Shown here in pieces: positions 13,848 to 13,862 of a stretch of DNA of 13,862 bases. Each line of letters starts with the position of its first letter. Within the stretch, counting starts at the first letter, position 1. The position numbers were made by a program, and so were the translations under genes. The DNA is from CAG-841 sp963614875. Its GTDB lineage: Bacteria; Bacillota; Clostridia; Oscillospirales; CAG-272. Where the stretch lies: contig CAVEFC010000037.1 of assembly GCA_963614875.1 (NCBI GenBank), positions 1 through 13,862 of the forward strand, written 5' to 3'. The notes under the pieces are model-generated. The model saw only the letters and a program-made list of their open reading frames with translations. It ran no database searches and had not been told where the DNA came from.

Positions 13848-13862
13848 TTTAATAAATTCCGC

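Overview
The window looks like a contig from an uncultured gut-type member of the Clostridia (Bacillota), probably a metagenome-assembled genome. The evidence is AGGAG-type ribosome binding sites before almost every gene, strong sigma-A type promoters (several TTGACA-17 bp-TATAAT or near), short intrinsic terminators, ClpC and YifB/ComM-type proteins of Firmicutes character, encoded CCA ends on the tRNAs, and a 29-base N gap. The assignment is inferred from sequence style, not from a database search.

Layout. (1) 1-959, minus: C-terminally cut gene for a PD-(D/E)XK nuclease-like protein, visibly AT-richer than its neighbours and carrying the N gap, which is probably an assembly artefact. (2) 960-1114: small repeats and a perfect hairpin. 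(3) 1115-2653, minus: YifB/ComM Mg-chelatase-like AAA+ ATPase, divergent from (4) 2866-5277, plus: ClpC-type unfoldase with no ctsR/mcsAB beside it. (5) 5314-5524: two tandem copies of a ~95-100 bp structured repeat bounded by a tRNA T-arm-like sequence, then a shared hairpin terminator and tRNA-Arg(ACG) on the minus strand. (6) 5809-8935, plus: a three-gene operon of membrane or exported proteins: a ComEC-like metallo-beta-lactamase-fold protein, an SGNH hydrolase and a membrane-anchored RCC1-type propeller with seven exact 38-residue repeats. (7) 8980-10401, minus: MATE-family transporter, convergent with the operon across a two-way terminator. (8) tRNA-Leu(CAA), minus. (9) 10928-12905, plus: AMP-forming acyl ligase followed by a small acyl carrier protein, an evident activating-enzyme/carrier pair. 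(10) 12977-13741, plus: prepilin peptidase with altered catalytic-region residues, a good terminator, then a second copy of the dispersed repeat seen near 1030.

No complete phage, transposon, CRISPR array or recognised defence island is visible. The strongest candidates for something under-described are the T-arm-bounded structured repeat pair (with paired compensating changes between copies), the membrane MBL/SGNH/RCC1 operon, and the ligase/carrier pair with an atypical carrier-serine motif. YifB/ComM, a ComEC-like protein and a prepilin peptidase give the window a competence flavour, but they lie in separate transcription units and do not form a competence locus.
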